From Neelides folsomi (Eukaryota > Arthropoda > Collembola > Neelipleona > Neelidae), in assembly GCA_034687125.1 (NCBI GenBank), contig JAQGBZ010000234.1:1-64000 (forward strand): a stretch of DNA of 64,000 bases, in the 5' to 3' direction. The position numbers were made by a program, and so were the translations under genes. The notes below the pieces were generated by a model, which saw only the letters and a list, made by a program, of their open reading frames with translations, ran no database searches and was not told the origin of the DNA. Position 1 is the first letter of the stretch. Each line of letters begins with the position of its first letter. Shown piece by piece: positions 38,759 through 50,515 of the stretch.

Positions 38759-41189
38759 GTTGATCAATTTAAACAATTCCCAGTTGAATTATATGGACAT
38801 GAAAATCCATTGTGTACTTATAAGTAATATGTATATATGTACAGGTATATATGACTAATTATTTGAGCAATTCATTTGATATAAAATTTTGCATTTTTTC
38901 AAAGTTCATATAACATATATACATTAATATTGATTCCTTTCCAAAAATCATTAAAGTCAAACCTCATTATTTTCCAAAATGTAAATTAACTTTTTCAGCT
39001 TAACTTATTTAAACAATAATTAACTTATTGACAAAAGAAATGAGGAAACTTTTGATTTGTTAAACTGTTCTCAATTTGTATATTGAAAGAAAATAATGGA
39101 AATTGGGAAATAATTACTTTTAGATACACAATGAAAGTTTTAGAAAGAAATGTTTTAGAATGAAAAGAAATTCAAGGAAAATTTCGAAATTTACGTAAAT
39201 TAAATTAAGACTCAGCATAAGTAATTACTTATGCTGAGTCTTGGTGGGAGAAAAGAATGAAAGAAGTGAAAGAAAATGTAAATGTGCGTACATCTATCTG
39301 TAAAGTTAAACTTTGCCAAGAGCATTTAAATTGCATATTGACTTTGGTCGCCCAATTAATCAAATTGATCGTTCAATTGACTTAAACTTTGGAAACTTTT
39401 AACTTCACAGAAAGAAGAGAAAACAAAATGAGTCTGCTTTTAAGGAAATGAATTCATTTAGGTAACATAACATATATAGGGTACAATATGCCTGCTATAC
39501 TTGTGCATCTACTGCTATATTTTATGTATATTTTTATACCGGTGAATATTTTATATTGTCCATTAAAATGGAATAAATTGAATTATGAATTTTTAAATTA
39601 TGAAGTTATGAAGTTAAAAGGAAAAAAACTTACCAATAAGGATCCAAATTATAAACATCTTTTCCATTATCTTTACTATTTAAAAATTTTAAATATAAAT
39701 TAACCCAAAATTTTTTAGTTAACGATCATTAAATTCATTTTCACTTTTCACTAAAACGCTGAAAAGAACGCTGATTAAATTTTCAGAATTAATTTTTTTA
39801 AAAGTTCAATTAAATTTTAAGGTTAAAATTTTAAAGTTAAAAGACAATTATTTTAAAGTAATTCAAGCACTTAAACTTTAATAGTTTCATTCAGGATGAG
39901 CTTTAATCCAACGTTGGTTTATGGCGTCTATGGGAGAAGCGGAGTGTTAGGAGTTTGCGGAACGACTAAATCACTCTTGTCGGATCGGGGAGAAATGAAG
40001 GAAAACCGACGCCTTTGAGTCTCAATGTGAAACCAACTGGCTTTAACAACAACAACAACTTGACAAGAATCTTAAAAGGGAATTCTTAAGACCACCCGCA
40101 CACTTAAATTAAGGAAATCCGAAGGAAATTCCCCTTTGAGCCTTTCATAATTAAATATCAACTTAAAAGCGTTCCTTTTATTAAATTTAGGATTAAAATA
40201 TTCGTTCATATTATCAATATAAAAAAAATTATACATAAACTCATGATTTAACATTAAAAATTATTTTAACAAAGTTTTCAAAATTAAAATTATTTGACTA
40301 TTTAATTAAACTTATTCTTTAATTAAATTTAGCTTGGATGGACCGTTTTCGCAAATGCTTTTTGAGCAATTTTCTCAACCATACATGTGCGGCTATTTTC
40401 TCATCCTCCTTCCCGAGTTAATTCAAACAATGACTTTTACATTTTCCATTTTCCAACTTCTCAATATTTTCGACAATTTTAACCTTAATTAAAATTACCA
40501 AAGCCTTAAAAATGTAATAATTAATTTTAAATTATGATTGAAGTGACGGTAAATAAAATTCATTTAAAGTAGTCGACATTTTTTTTATAGAAAGTCAATT
40601 TCATGAATTATACTTTTTGCGAGTAAATGTGCTAATTTAATTCAGGTGTTCAGTTTGTGATTTAACGACAAGGACAATTCTTGGATTTTGGTTAAGAAAT
40701 ATTTAAGTTGAACTTTAGATAGTTAATCCAAATCTTTAATTTATTTAATTCTCTTTAATCGATATATTATATTTAAATTGAATCCAGTTAGTTTCAATTC
40801 ATTGCTTTAAAATTGACAGCTTTCTATATATTAATCCATTTATACTTAAACTTTTACTTTCAACCATTCCATCTCGATCTCTGCGAACACAATTTAATTT
40901 ATAATTTAATATCAATTTACGTAAATTAATAAATAAACGTGTCTTTTATTTATAATCAAGTAACAATTTGAGTCATTGACGTTAAAAACGGACATTTTCT
41001 TGTTAAATCAGCTTTAGATAAAGAAAAATGATAAAGTTATAATTGTAATCCCAGGTTATTTTTAATCTTTTTACATACCTTTAAGTATAAATAAAATTAA
41101 GGCTAAAATTTTGATTTTTTGATACTTTACGGTTTTTACTAATGTTAAAGCAAACTTTGGGGTTAATATAATTTTAATTAAAAAGAACC
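38759..41189. other. intergenic region between relaxin-type receptor and HPS1
   Basis: No gene supported over about 2.4 kb. It presumably holds the promoters of both divergent genes. A perfect 36-base palindrome is at 39207-39242. The stretch at about 39890-40035 is more GC-rich than its surroundings without coding potential that I can defend. Confidence 0.45.
39207..39242. repeat. perfect 36-base palindrome
   Basis: The half-site AAGACTCAGCATAAGTAA is followed directly by its exact reverse complement, with no spacer. Each arm contains TGCTGAGTC, close to Maf/NF-E2/CncC-type bZIP half-sites. It lies about 450 bases upstream of the proposed start of the relaxin-type receptor gene. Confidence 0.9.
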
Positions 41190-44100
41190 ATGAGGGGAAC
41201 TTTGGTATTCGACAAATTAAATGACCTCATTTATTTAAACTGCGATTCAAAATTTGTCCTCCATGTGAAAAAACTTGCAGAGGCCCAAGGAATTGTCCAA
41301 ACTTCTGCTCAAGATGTAAAAAAATAAAGGATTTTACCAAACTAAATTATTATACAATGAATTATTTAATAATTACAATAATTAAATTTTATGTATTAGG
41401 GGTCGAAGGATTCGCTTGATCGTAATTTGCTCGTTCAGCTTTTTGCTCCGCTCGTCACTTCCCAGCGTTTTATGAGAGAACAATATGGAAATCCATACAC
41501 TTCTGTACAATGCGAAGATGGAACAAATATTGTCTTCCAAGACGTAAGTTTAAATAATTGTTCCTAAATTAATAAAATAAATTATCTTCAACAATAACCA
41601 TAAAACCAATAAAACTTAATTTATCATGATTATTTACTTATATAAAGATTAATTTTAAAATAATTGTTTGGACTTTCAATTAATTTTCAGTTTATGGGAT
41701 TTCTATTTCTTCGTGTTGGAATTGAAGACACAAGTTTTCTTCGACGAGTCATTGGAATTACAATTACAATAGTCATTTACATTTGTGGACCTGATGTTTC
41801 TCTGTAAGTTCAATTTTACAATAAATATTCAATTTAATTAATTAAAGACCAATTTGTGGTCAAGGTCCAGATGATGGGTAAAAAACGGGCTACTGTAGCC
41901 CGAAACAGGCTATGGTAGTCTGAATTCGGGCAACGATAGCCTGAAAACGGGCTATGGTAGCCCGAAAACGGGTTTTGGTAGCCTGGATAGTACTTTATAA
42001 AAATGGCATTGTCAAGATAAACAAGTTTTCGGGCTACATTTCAGAATTGGGAAATTTTAGCCATTTTCGGGCTATTCAGGATATCAAAGCCCGTTTTCGG
42101 GCTACCTCGGGCTACCATAGCCCGTTTTCAGTTTATCGTTGCCCGTTTCGGGCTACCGTAGCCCGTTTTTTACCCATCACCTGGACCTTGACCAAAATTT
42201 ATTTCTGATCTGATAGAAAATTTGGTATTTAATTTTAATTAATTTAAATATTTGATTTTAATTAGATTAAAAGCTTCTCGGAGTCATTCTGATCTTCTCG
42301 ATGGTCTTTTGTCCACATGGAATTCCCTTTACCATTCCGACCAATCTTTCCTGATCGAGGCCGTTGAGCAAATGAACATCACGACCCAGCTCGGTTCTTC
42401 GATCATGAAGTCTCTTCAGTTGATCTCCGGCAAAGGCGGAGTTCCCCAAGTCCAAGGGCTTTTAATTGGAGAGACAAAATTGATTTCTTGGTTTTCGACC
42501 CGCGGATGTCACCAACTCGGCCCTCAAGACATTTTATTCCTCATCATTTTGGCAAACAACCTTTGGCCCTCAGCAGCACCCCCAGAGGACAAAAAGTCAA
42601 AGATGAAATTAAGGGAAGAAAAATGGAACGAGAGGCATAAGGCCGGAAGTTCAAAATCAACACAAATCCAACTACCCAAAATGGAGGATTTAAACAATGG
42701 AGAATCGTTTAAACAATATCTTGTGCTTTTTAAATCTGAAATTAATTTTTTACCTCATTTGGTTCATATTGGGAAACTTCATGAAGGACTTTTCCTTTTT
42801 CTTATTTATCCAGTAAGTTCAATCATTAGTTAATTTTTAATAATTTATTTACAATAAATGATTAATTTTAATTTTAGTGAAATTTAATAATATAATAATT
42901 ATCTGTATTATTTAGGTATTTAAATTTTTAATGACTTTTTAATTATTAATTTAGCCCCCAACGAGTCAACTAATGACGAGTCTTTCGTACCTTTATCAAA
43001 TGACCTCCGAGTTCCATGCAAACGACCGGGAAGTTTTACGCGACAAACAGTATTTCGAAGTCATCGAGGTCCAAACAAAGAAACTGTTGGATTTAATGAA
43101 AAAAGCTAAAAACATCGTTTTAAGGACTGAAATCATCACCCGGTTTGAGAAATTCAAAGAAGGATTTTACAACTATTTGAAATCAAAAGACCCGCTGTCG
43201 GTCCAAGTCTCCCCATTGGTCGAAGCACTCAAAGAAGGATTCCGCTCTTATTTTGCACCCAAAGGGGGAAATCAAATTCCCAAAACCATCGAAAGCCTTT
43301 GGAAGAAAATTGTCCAAGATGGACAAGGAGAGGAATTTGGAGGATTTGGGAAAATCATACGATCAAAAGTTTTACCTTTGATTGGGAAAGGCCAAAGCCC
43401 GAATTCGGTTCTTATAAGCAAGTACCTTGAAGAATTCCCGGGACTTGTTCACTTTATTTATGTAGAAAGAAATCGCCATTTTGTCATCGCTCCGCCTTTG
43501 GACAACAATCCGAATGAAAGTGTCAAATTGAAAAAGTCAAAGGTAAAAAACCATTAAAAACTAATCTATACACTTAACAATAATTTTAATTTTTAATATA
43601 TAACATATTTAATTGTAACATATTTAAATTTAACATATTTAACATTTTTAATTTAATAATTATTTTATCTAATAATTAGATCTGGTCCATGGTCAATTTC
43701 GCTCGGGAGCATATGAAAGAAGGTCATTTCACACTAATGTGGAGAGACAGTGCATTCAACTATGCTTATTTCTTATGGTTCGAAGATCAATCCGTAAGTG
43801 GAATAGACGATCACTATTTTAAAAAATAATTAATTAATTAATAATTTCAATTAATCTAATAATAATTAATCTAGGTAAATTGATATTTAAATGGATATTA
43901 AATTTAATTATTAATTAATCTGGTATTTAAATTTTGTTCAAGGGTTCATCAATTCGTGCCAAACAAGCTTCATCTCTTCCCTGGGACGGTTGCACAATTC
44001 CTGGCCTTCTTTCTGGCGATTTCTATAAACGTTTACTCCAAGAGCGTTTTCCTGGGGTTGAATCAACCAAAATCAGAACACTTGAATTATTTTGTATTCA

Positions 44101-44203
44101 TCTTGGTCTCGCGACTTCTTCATGCGTTCTCGAACATTCTAAAAGACTTGCAACGACAATTTATGAAGTCACAGGCACAAATTGCGCACTTGACCTTTTA
44201 TAA
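41190..44203 (+). CDS. HPS1: HPS1, BLOC-3 subunit (Hermansky-Pudlak syndrome 1 homologue)
   Basis: Seven exons (41190-41315, 41400-41543, 41691-41803, 42266-42812, 42955-43542, 43680-43793, 43943-44203) keep phase and give 630 residues, against about 700 in vertebrate HPS1. The N-terminal longin-like domain starts MRGTLVFDKLNDLIYLNCDS, includes G-F-L-F-L-R-V-G and continues with W-N-S-L-Y-H. A block L-I-G-E-T-K-L-I-S-W-F precedes the D-I-L-F-L-I-I-L-A-N-N-L-W-P-S helix. The C-terminal longin-like end has the family pattern L-M-W-R-D-S-A-F-N-Y-A-Y-F-L-W-F-E and L-L-S-G-D-F-Y-K-R-L-L-Q-E. With HPS4, HPS1 forms BLOC-3, a Rab32/38 exchange factor for lysosome-related organelles such as pigment granules. 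Intron 3 contains a foldback repeat. Confidence 0.88.
41857..42194. repeat. foldback element built from GTAGCCCG/CGGGCTAC words
   Basis: A 338-base inverted repeat in intron 3 of HPS1. Both ends read TGGTCAAGGTCCAGRTGATG from outside inward, then GGTAAAAAACGGGCTAC; the outer 45 bases differ at about two positions. Inward, both arms carry at least eight copies of the eight-base word CGGGCTAC or its complement, spaced irregularly, and can fold into a long cruciform or hairpin. There is no coding potential and no clear target duplication. Confidence 0.85.
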
Positions 44204-44537
44204 AATAAAATTTCCAATATTTCCATTAAACTCAATGGAATGATCAAATAATGAGTTCAAATTGATTTGTTTCTATTTAAATAAAATTACAATTCTAATA
44301 AATAAATAACTATTAAATTGAACCCACACGTTTTTTTATTTCCATTTTGCACTATTTATTTATTTTAGCAATTTGTCACAATATTCGATTTAACAAAAAT
44401 AATTAAAATTTTAGTATTAAAAAATAATAATTAATATTGGAAAATAATAGGTAAAAATAATAATTTAACAATTCTAATATAAATTTAGTATAATAGGAGA
44501 TTAATTTAATTTAATATTTTAAACTTTAATTGATGAT
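44204..44537. other. spacer between convergent genes
   Basis: Contains AATAAA near 44281 and 44310 for HPS1 and the 3' end of the minus-strand gene that follows. Nothing else seen. Confidence 0.4.
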
Positions 44538-45998
44538 TTAAACTGGGAGTACAAATTTAAGGATGTGAGGTTTTTGATAGAAAATTCCTCGCAATTCTTT
44601 TGCCTTTGTTCCTAATCGAATGTAGAATTTAAACGTGACGGATTTTCCTTCTTCGGTCACAGTGATAAAATGAAGAATCCCATCACTCTTAAGGAACAAC
44701 CGAGTCAAGTCAGGGTCGAATTTTGACACATCGATGAGGAGAACAACATAGTTCTCGTCGAGCGGATAATCAAAGAGATAAAAGTGGAAGGAAGAAAGTC
44801 GAAAGAAACCGCGGTTTTCAACAACTCGACTCAAATGATCATCACTTTTATTCAAAATCTCAAATGGCTCGTATTTTGCCAAATCCATTTCAAACCTGTT
44901 CGAATCCAAACAAGAATTAGGAAAATGTATAAAAATAAATTTTGTTATTAATCATTAATTTAATTATAATAATTGATTTAATCCTACTTATTAATTTAAT
45001 TCTAATTATTATTTTTAATTACACTTTTTCGTGTGGTTGCAAATTAATCCGCTTCATTCCTCTCTTCATTTCTCTGACGCATTCTTTAGTTTCGCCAATT
45101 CCTTTATCTATTGTATCGACAAGGAATGTGACCTGGGCTTCTTTTAGTTTTCTGCTTTTTTCCGCCATGATTCGTTCATTTTCGGCATCATCGTCTTCGA
45201 GTGTAATATTGTGACATTTGAAGATCTCTTGAACAATTGTGTGCGAATAATCATGAAGTTTTGACCTGACCAAATGAAATTACTAAAATCACCGTACAAT
45301 TTAAATAAAATAATATAATAAATGAAAATAATTAATCTATATCTTGTAGATTAAACAAAGTATCGCGACTGTAATAGTAAAAATTAAAAATCATAACTAC
45401 TCTTGAAAACATGGCCCTGCAGTTGATCTTTTGGTCAATGGTGACATTCTGAGTCTTGGAACTGAAAGATGTTCTTTGGCTTGAGGGGTCAAACCCGTGT
45501 CAACTTTAGCTTTAATTTGACTCATACGAATTCTGTCCTTCACTGCAGCACTTTTTAAATGAATAAATTAAATAATTTAGCATTAAAATTTTACAAATAC
45601 ACTCTGTAGTTAAATAATTGATTTAATTAATCTTACGATGAATTTGGGACTGAAACTGGTCGTCCTCCTTTGAGTCTAATCATACAAGTACAAAGACATG
45701 GATATTTATGTTCAGGCTCTGTGGGCCGATGTTGATGAAGACTAAATGACCAATGGTGGTCCCACGAAGGTCGTCTTGTTCTCGGATCGGGATATCCGAT
45801 TTTTCCCCCGGCATCTTCATCGTGGGCGGGAGTCCGAAAGCTAAATCGCCTTGAGAGAATTTCTGCTCGGTCGTAGGAAGATTTGTGGGTTTTGGGTTTA
45901 AAATAATCTTGGTACATGTGAGGAGCAGCTTTGACCATTTCTTTGATGACTTGCTTTCGGACCTCGTCCAAACTGACCGATGTTTGAAAATCACCCAT
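44538..45998 (-). CDS. unrecognised conserved-looking protein
   Basis: Four minus-strand exons (45998-45637, 45550-45401, 45265-45023, 44895-44538) join with matching phases into 370 residues. The ATG at 45998 begins M-G-D-F-Q-T-S-V-S. The first 170 residues are basic and Pro/Ser-rich with a C-L-C-T-C cluster. Residues 170-250 form a charged helical region (EDDDAENERIMAEKSRKLKE). The last 115 residues look like a compact beta-rich domain (F-Y-L-F-D-Y-P-L-D-E-N-Y-V-V-L-L-I-D-V-S, then F-K-F-Y-I-R-L-G-T-K). There is no signal peptide or membrane segment, so it is probably intracellular. I do not recognise the family. The phase continuity over three introns argues for a real gene. It is tail-to-tail with HPS1. 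Confidence 0.6.
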
Positions 45999-46389
45999 GA
46001 TGACTCCCAAACGTTTAAAATAACTTTTTAATAATACTTGGAATTTTGAATTTAATTTTTTAACTTTTAATTTTTAATCGATTAAAAATTAGTTTCTTTT
46101 AAACTTTAAGAGAAAATTCGTTTAAATGTCATTTTTTCCATAGTGTCTTTTAAATCTTTTCTTTAATGTTCAATGAATTCCCTTTGGCCATGGTATTGAT
46201 GCAATTAAAGTCCAAGGAGGTTAACAGGTAAAATTAATATATTTAATTATTTAATTAAACATCAAATATTTAATTTGTTTAGTGTTAATAACACTATTTT
46301 GATGTTAGTAAAATAAAAATTAAATTGATACAAAAAAATACAATCAATAATATTTGTAATTAATATAAAATCACAAATGGAGAGAGAAA
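45999..46389. other. spacer, no gene seen
   Basis: AT-rich spacer between the unknown gene's start and the 3' end of UNG. Nothing further could be supported. Confidence 0.4.
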
Positions 46390-48223
46390 TTAATGTTCAG
46401 GTGATTGCATTGGCAAATATGTCCAGTCAATTGGAGTTTTTCCGACCTTCATGAGGATTTCGTTACATTTGGAGAAATGTCCACAGCCCAAGAATCCCCT
46501 ATGGGCTGAGAGGGGCGAGGGATGTGCGCATTGAAGCAAATGATGCTTTTTCTGAAATGAATTAATTGACGAATTGTTAAATATAAGAACAATTAAAATG
46601 ATTAGTGTAAATGTTCTATAACAAAATATCTGTAGTAAATACAATTATCTAATTTCTAATAATTAAATAACTAAACCTTATCAACAAATGATCCTTTCTT
46701 GTGAGCGTAGGATCCCCAAAGGAGAAAAACGACCGAATTCATGTTGGCGGAAATCTACAAATTACAATTAACATTATTTACAATTAAACTTAATGTAAAA
46801 CAATCATAATCGTAGTGAAATATTTATACCCATGAGATTACAGCATCCGTTAATTTTTCCCATCCACGATCTTTGTGCGAATTTGGCTGATGGGCATTAA
46901 CGGTCAAGACAGCATTGAGTAGCAAAACACCTTTGAATAATTAAATATTTTGTTAAACCATTAAAATAAATTGGCTTATAAAGTTGTAGTTTAAGAGTTG
47001 TGATTAAAGAGTTGAAGTTTTAAATAGTTGTTATTAAAAGTATGAACCTTGTTTTGCCCATCCAACCAAAGTCCCATGGTTTGGTTGTGTAAATCCGGGA
47101 ATGTCTCTCGAAAGTTCTTTGAACATGTTGTGGAGCGAAGGCGGCGGCGGAATTCCACGTGGGACGCTGAAACAAAGTCCGTGTGCTTGGCCAGGGCCAT
47201 GATAAGGATCTTGACCCAAAATCACAACTTTAACATCTTGGATAGGAACGAATTTGGTCCATTCCCAAACTTTGGGCAAAGGAGGGAAAACTTTCCCTTG
47301 GGATCCACACACGAATTGGTTGAGCTGTTAAAATCATATGCAGTTGAATTATATTTGAAGTTGTTCATTATTTAAAAAATAATTGAAATAATTGAAATAT
47401 GAAATTAAATTCTAAAGATATCTTTAATCATTCATCGTGACATTAAATTCAAAAGTATTCCAAACCATTGAAAAATATGGTTTGCCAAATTCAGGCTCAA
47501 GAGCTTCAAACCAACTTTTTCCCATCGTCCTATCAACAATTTTGTATGTTGCAGAAATCCGTTTCAATTTTGCATCCATCTGGAAATTAAATTGTTAATT
47601 TTTAATATTGGAATAATTATTAATTAAAACATAAATGTACTAGTATGTATAAGGTATAATAAACAATGTGCTAAATAATTGTTTATGGTAAATTGATAAA
47701 ATGGGAATTGTTAATTACTGCATTCGTCTTCATTCGGTTTTTTTGCTCCGGAGTGAGTGGAAGAGGCGAAGATTCAACTTTAATTGGAGTTGTATTCACA
47801 TCTTCGTTAACTTCATCACCTTCGCTTTTCTTCGACTCTTCGGCCACTTCCATGTTTTCGGTCTTAAGCTTTTTGGAAGGCGGTTCGTAATTTTCGATTA
47901 ATTCTTCCTTCACTTCTACAACCTGAAGTTATAAATTTAAAATAATAATTAATCTAAAATAATCTTTCCAGATAATGTGTAAGAGTGAAGTTGATTGTGA
48001 TTTGTATTATAATAATGCGAATTACCTCTGTTTTAATTTCCATTTCTTTTAATGTCGAATCAACTTCAGTTCCTTCGTCTTTTTTGTCCGTGTCGGTGGT
48101 GTCGGTTTTCGGTTTCGGTTCGCCTCTCTTCATTACGTCTTGCGAAGGGGAAGAAGTGAAATACGAAAGAAGTGTCTTTTGATTCTTCAAGTTTGCAACT
48201 GGCAATTTATTCAATCTCACCAT
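46390..48223 (-). CDS. UNG: uracil-DNA glycosylase, family 1
   Basis: Seven minus-strand exons (48223-48026, 47922-47719, 47579-47466, 47324-47048, 46930-46830, 46754-46677, 46551-46390) keep phase and give 377 residues. The enzyme removes uracil from DNA to start base-excision repair. The catalytic water-activating motif is G-Q-D-P-Y-H-G (Asp at about 211), followed by Q-A-H-G-L-C-F-S-V. The Pro-rich loop is I-P-P-P-P-S-L. The leucine-intercalation loop reads [17 protein letters not shown] (His about 334). The N-terminal extension is about 150 residues, Lys/Glu-rich and disordered. It opens with QKTLLSYF, a textbook PCNA-binding PIP box, as in nuclear UNG2 of vertebrates. Replication-linked nuclear repair is the likely main role. 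A 3' acceptor just before the ATG hints at a 5' UTR intron. Confidence 0.95.
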
Positions 48224-48914
48224 AATTCACCTGTAACGTATTTTAACGTCTGTATTTGAACAATTAAAACAAAAGAGGAAACAACAATTTGTCACAATCA
48301 CAAATTAAAAATAAAGTCGTCCTTGATGAATCCGCGCTCATTCTTCGAATCATGCGGGTTTCTTCTTTCCTTCTTTCAGCTCATAAGGGGAACATTGAGA
48401 CTTTCGTTAACCAACTGTTTAAATCATGTCCCTAATCCAAACACAATTATAATGTTTTAATGAATAATGTAATGCCTTTGTTGCGATTCATCAAAACTTG
48501 TAAATAAACCTTTAATATGTTATTTAACTAACATTAATCAAATTATTTACTGATAATCTGCAATATATAATACCTAAATATACAAAATTTTTATAATTTA
48601 TTTTTAATTGTAATATTTCTATTCATTTTATTACTGGGTATACAGAACTACCTTTAATAGGGCGTATATTCCAATTCTAATGTAATTTAAAAAGTTGTAA
48701 CAAAGTATTTGAAGATGAATAAATCTATATAATAATAATAATATTAAGAATATGATATTATTTAATTAATATTAAATTAATTAATGTTTAATTGAATATA
48801 ATTTCTATTTCTTTTAATGGATCATAAAATTCACCATTTGACAAAATTAAACATAACAACAATTGTTTTAATTATTTCTTGAAATTGATATTGACTTGAA
48901 TAAAAATTGAAAAA
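48224..48914. other. divergent spacer between UNG and the basic protein gene
   Basis: No gene. The somewhat GC-richer segment 48300-48420 may be UNG 5' UTR or promoter. Regulation cannot be read further. Confidence 0.4.
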
Positions 48915-49388
48915 ATGGTCTTGAAACGAAATATTCCATTAGGGTATGAAATGTCTGAAATTGTGACGAATCCAAGTAAAGATTTGGTTCGAATGAGTCG
49001 AAAGGAAATGAAGCGAAGAACTCCGACCTTTATCAAAGAAGCTCTGGATCGGTTGGAAGAACGGAAGTTGAACGAAGCCCAATGGGAAGAAAGGAAACGA
49101 AAGCCGTCAAAGAAAAGAAAACAAGATTTGCTCGACAGTCTTTCAGAAGACGTCGTATTTGAACCACCCACGAGGAGAAAGAGAAAAGTTGAGAACTCTG
49201 GAAATGAGCGAAAGCGTTCTTCTCGTAGAACTGGAATTTATTCAAGGAAACGGCTCATCCGAAGGATTCGAAATTCAACGGATATTGCGACGACGAATTT
49301 GAGAATGTCCAGGGAAACAGAAAGAAGAATCGAAGAATTGAGACAAAATCGGCGGAGATTGAAAATGAGCTCAACATTTAAAAAGTAA
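48915..49388 (+). CDS. small highly basic protein, unrecognised
   Basis: A single-exon frame of 157 residues with ATG in an AAAATGG context. It is dominated by Lys, Arg and Glu, with predicted long charged helices (F-I-K-E-A-L-D-R-L-E-E-R-K, and a C-terminal R-E-T-E-R-R-I-E-E-L). Bipartite basic clusters (R-K-R-K-P-S-K-K-R-K and R-R-K-R-K) suggest nuclear localisation. No known domain is seen. The frame has codon-like composition that stands out from the AT-rich spacer, so it is probably real. A three-copy 35-base repeat lies directly behind the stop codon. Confidence 0.55.
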   Translation: MVLKRNIPLGYEMSEIVTNPSKDLVRMSRKEMKRRTPTFIKEALDRLEERKLNEAQWEERKRKPSKKRKQDLLDSLSEDVVFEPPTRRKRKVENSGNERKRSSRRTGIYSRKRLIRRIRNSTDIATTNLRMSRETERRIEELRQNRRRLKMSSTFKK

Positions 49389-49420
49389 CTTTTAAAATTT
49401 ATTTATTGAATATTTTAATT

Positions 49421-49520
49421 AACTTATTTAACAAGGCTATTATTTTATTTAATTTAACTTATTTAACAAGGCTATTATTTTATTTAATTTAACTTATTTA
49501 ACAAGACCATTGTTTTATTA
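49421..49520. repeat. tandem repeat, 35-base period, about three copies
   Basis: Units start at 49421, 49456 and 49491 with AACTTATTTAACAAG. The first two copies are identical over the full 35 bases and the third has diverged near its end. Located in the 3' flank of the basic protein gene. Confidence 0.85.
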
Positions 49521-49615
49521 AAATTATTGATCATAAAGGGTAATTATGATCATTTTAATTAAATTGCAGATTAGTGGACTTTTTCTCTGTTTTTTCGAAA
49601 TCGGCAACTTTTTCA

Positions 49616-50298
49616 ATGATGCTTCTCACCTTTGCTCAAATTTCGGAAATCGTAATGAATTTAAGATTTAATAATTTTCCTTATTAATCAACAATCAACA
49701 TAAACAAAATTAACATTAATATAAACAAAGTTTAATTAAGATTAGGCCATTTGGTTAAGATTGTTTTAATTGGAAATTTCAGGGTGAAATTAATCCAAGT
49801 TTCGTGGGATCGAAAATAATTTACAGTTTGTCCACCTTGGTCTCTTTTTACCTCACTGTTGGATTCTTGATAAAGTAATTGAATAATTAAAGTAGCCAAT
49901 TTTGAACATTTTAATATGATGAATTATAGAGTTAATAAGGTTAATTAACTCTAAAACTAAATATTTTTAAAAATAGAATCAGCAGTGCACATTTTCACCG
50001 TGAAAAAATATTCGAAACGATGTTTTTTGTTCTTCCCGCTCTCATTCTTTGGATAATCAACACCACCAACAATGCAATGAGGAAACAATATGAAAACTGC
50101 ATTCAACTAGAACCTGCCCTGTTGGAATCAAACTCCGGCCTTTCTTTTCCTTCTTTCTGCTTTGGACCAAAAGGGGCGGGAGTGTACGAAACGAAATTCT
50201 TTTTATTTCGATATTGCACGGCCTTCTTCGTCCTCACTTACATGGGAGTTTACTTTGCTTTTTGTCCTGATTGCATTAATTTGCAGTCATTGATGTAA
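49616..50298 (+). CDS. tetraspan-like small membrane protein, 5' end uncertain
   Basis: Exons 49616-49651, 49783-49874 and 49977-50298 join in phase into 149 residues. The exon holding the ATG pair at 49616 stays open upstream to an acceptor at 49570, so the true start may be in an earlier exon. Hydrophobic segments: one at the N-terminus (S-M-M-L-L-T-F-A-Q-I), one at SLSTLVSFYLTVGFLI, one at MFFVLPALILWII, and one near the end (RYCTAFFVLTYMGVYFAF). The large loop has two cysteines (E-N-C ... S-F-C-F-G). The pattern recalls MARVEL-type four-pass proteins. Function unknown. Confidence 0.5.
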
Positions 50299-50515
50299 AG
50301 GTAATTTAATCTCAGTTATAAGCTCATTTCTTTAATTAATAAAATGTCAAATTAATGGTAAAATAGAAATACTAGTGCATTTGTTAAAATTGAAGATTAA
50401 AAAAAATTAGCAAAATATTTATATTTTAAAGACTTGTGCTTTTATTGCGTATTGTTAATTATGAATTTTTAAATGAAAATAAAGTGGTTATAATTTATTA
50501 TTTAAGATTTTATTT

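Noticed and set aside
39488-39703. 71-codon plus-strand frame in the spacer before HPS1
   Set aside because: Composition is that of the AT-rich spacer, and there is no motif, signal peptide or splice partner.
49546-49665. Alternative ATG (MIILIK...) upstream of the small tetraspan-like gene
   Set aside because: In that frame the next exon reads into a stop at once, whereas the frame starting at 49616 stays open across two introns.
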